DNA from: Burkholderiales bacterium
GTDB taxonomy: Bacteria > Pseudomonadota > Gammaproteobacteria > Burkholderiales > SG8-39
Assembly: GCA_016649475.1 (NCBI GenBank)
Contig: JAENXP010000136.1
Span: forward strand, 1-6,585
Direction: 5' to 3'
DNA length: 6,585 nt
Part shown: one piece after another, positions 5,583-6,585 of the stretch
Layout of the letters: every line of letters starts with the position of its first letter
Numbering within the stretch: the stretch's first letter is position 1
Program-made: the position numbers and the translations under genes
Notes under the pieces: generated by a model
The model's input: the letters and a program-made list of their open reading frames with translations, nothing else
Database searches by the model: none
What the model was told of the DNA's origin: nothing

Positions 5583-6474
5583 CTTGTTCTCTCTCCTGCG
5601 CCGAGTCTCCGGCTGAATCCCTGGACTGGAGGTCCTGCTCCCAGTAATACGCTCCGAAGCGCGCGCGGTAGGTCGCGTCGCCCCGATTTCGGTCGGCCGC
5701 GTAGCGGCGGCTCGCCTCGGCAATCATTTCGTTTCTGGCCTGAGACCAGAGCCTGCGCGCGAGCTCTCCCAGATGCTGCGCCGACTCGCGCGTGATGCCC
5801 TCGACGAAAACGCTTTGCTCCAGACGCGGCGCTCCGTGCAACAGATTGCCGACAGCGGCGCTCGCATGATCGGACAGGTTTCCGGCAAACAAGTCGAAGA
5901 GTTCGCGCGAGCCCGCAGGCGGGACAAAGCCCTCGCGATTGGGCACGACAAACTCCTCGCCCTTGCGCGCTTCGATATTGACCAGGCCGAGGCGGATGAG
6001 CTCGGTCAGCACCGTGTAGGGGTGCACATCCTGGGTGACGCTGCGCGCGAGGGTATCGAATGACGGAACGGCACCGAGCCGCGGCAGGGGTTTGGGTCGC
6101 TTGCGCCGGTCGCGGTAGAGCGGATCCTGAACCCAACGCGCATACACCTGGGAACTCACCGAGACCCCCTGCGCGACGCGCGCACCCAGCCTGTTTTCGC
6201 GCCATTCGCGTACATCCTTGCGGTGCACGCCGCTCAACATGCTGATCGCCGAATTGGTGTCTGGCTGCCCGCCGCGCAGCAACTCCAAGCGCGCCTGTTC
6301 GACGAACAGCATCTTGAGTTCCGCAACCAGCCTGGCGTAATCGAGCCCGCTTGCCAGCAGGAGCCGCACCAGCGGCGCGAGCACACTCCCCAGAGCGCGC
6401 AGAACCTCCTCGGCTGGAGGCGCCGCATGCTCGGGCGGACGGTTGGTCGGCAGATGTCGGGGTGGTCGGCCCAT
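5569..6474 (-). CDS. DUF6502 family protein with helix-turn-helix-like segments, 301 aa
   Basis: Assigned to DUF6502 from recalled family character: a cytoplasmic proteobacterial protein often found next to DUF5666 lipoprotein genes. There is no signal peptide or membrane segment. Residues 1-22 are Pro-rich and probably disordered. The conserved part begins at VLRALGSVLAPLVRLLLASG (24-43). A helix-turn-helix-like segment follows at about 73-91 (DTNSAISMLSGVHRKDVREW) and a winged-helix-like segment at about 138-178 (HPYTVLTELIRLGLVNIE, then EEFVVP). A helical C-terminal part ends in an acidic tail. The fold suggests DNA binding, but this is inference. ATG at 6474 is the only start in frame after the stop codon upstream; no Shine-Dalgarno site precedes it. 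Its last 14 bases overlap the lipoprotein start, so the two are very likely co-translated. Confidence 0.82.
   Translation of the reverse strand: MGRPPRHLPTNRPPEHAAPPAEEVLRALGSVLAPLVRLLLASGLDYARLVAELKMLFVEQARLELLRGGQPDTNSAISMLSGVHRKDVREWRENRLGARVAQGVSVSSQVYARWVQDPLYRDRRKRPKPLPRLGAVPSFDTLARSVTQDVHPYTVLTELIRLGLVNIEARKGEEFVVPNREGFVPPAGSRELFDLFAGNLSDHASAAVGNLLHGAPRLEQSVFVEGITRESAQHLGELARRLWSQARNEMIAEASRRYAADRNRGDATYRARFGAYYWEQDLQSRDSAGDSAQEREQDETD
5593..5597 (-). promoter_or_regulatory. Ribosome binding site of the lipoprotein, inside the upstream gene
   Basis: The minus strand reads AGGAGAGAGAACAAG before the ATG at 5582, with AGGAG ten bases away. It lies within the last codons of the DUF6502-like gene, which fixes the lipoprotein start and points to translational coupling. 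Confidence 0.6.
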
Positions 6475-6569
6475 GTCGGTTAAAGGAGGTTTGATCCAGG
6501 ACGGTGCATGTTCATTCGGGCGGTTTCGCGGAGTCTATCACACAATGCGGCTATTGCATGGGATGTTTT
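6475..6569 (-). other. Leader of the DUF6502/DUF5666 operon
   Basis: The only space for this operon's promoter before the contig end. No strong -35/-10 pair is visible; TGTGATAGACT near 6533-6543 on the minus strand is a poor extended -10 candidate. Instead of a Shine-Dalgarno site the leader holds CCTCCTTT (6482-6489), i.e. the plus strand has AAAGGAGG. On the plus strand an ATG at 6508 opens a frame to the window end, but it is 18 bases from that AGGAGG and runs into adapter sequence, so no divergent gene is called. Confidence 0.4.
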
Positions 6570-6585
6570 CTGTCTCTTATACACA
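6570..6585. other. Nextera/Tn5 mosaic-end adapter sequence at the contig end
   Basis: The final 16 bases, CTGTCTCTTATACACA, are identical to the start of the Tn5 mosaic-end read-through adapter used in Nextera libraries. Exact placement at the very end of the sequence points to untrimmed adapter, so these bases are probably not part of the genome. Confidence 0.9.

Noticed and set aside
4950..5795. Long plus-strand open frames opposite the lipoprotein and DUF6502 genes
   Set aside because: They are antisense shadows in high-GC coding DNA; the minus-strand proteins have clear family features and a signal peptide.
6508..6585. Divergent plus-strand gene starting at ATG 6508 after AAAGGAGG
   Set aside because: The spacing of 18 bases is too long for a ribosome binding site and the frame runs into adapter sequence.

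Overview
The window looks like the end of an assembly contig from a GC-rich proteobacterium, most likely a betaproteobacterium. That placement rests on family knowledge (a cysteine-type molybdenum formate dehydrogenase, and a DUF6502/DUF5666 lipoprotein gene pair), not on a marker gene. The left edge cuts a gene. The right edge runs into 16 bases identical to the Nextera/Tn5 mosaic-end adapter, so the last bases are probably not genomic.

Layout. At 1-2295 (+) lies the C-terminal ~764 residues of the catalytic subunit of an NAD-type formate dehydrogenase, with three iron-sulfur cluster motifs, an active-site Cys-His and the molybdopterin domains. It converges on a bacteriohemerythrin gene at 2457-2882 (-), in which one of the seven classical di-iron ligands (the last His) reads Asp. 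From 2883 to 3917 the DNA is visibly lower in GC over much of its length and mostly non-coding. It holds one short gene (3317-3517, -) for a 66-residue coiled-coil protein, supported by a good Shine-Dalgarno site and a Rho-independent-type terminator, plus several strong inverted repeats. From 3918 to 6474 (-) a two-gene operon encodes a DUF6502-like protein with helix-turn-helix-like segments, followed by a translationally coupled outer-membrane-type lipoprotein built of about seven tandem DUF5666-like beta modules.

How the genes may work together. Formate dehydrogenase would feed electrons from formate to NAD or a similar acceptor. The hemerythrin may bind oxygen or another small ligand, but no shared transcription links them: they are convergent. 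The DUF6502/DUF5666 pair is the clearest functional unit; its role is unknown, and a cytoplasmic, possibly DNA-binding partner made together with a repeat-rich surface lipoprotein is the main lead. No RNA genes, CRISPR arrays or intact insertion sequences were seen.
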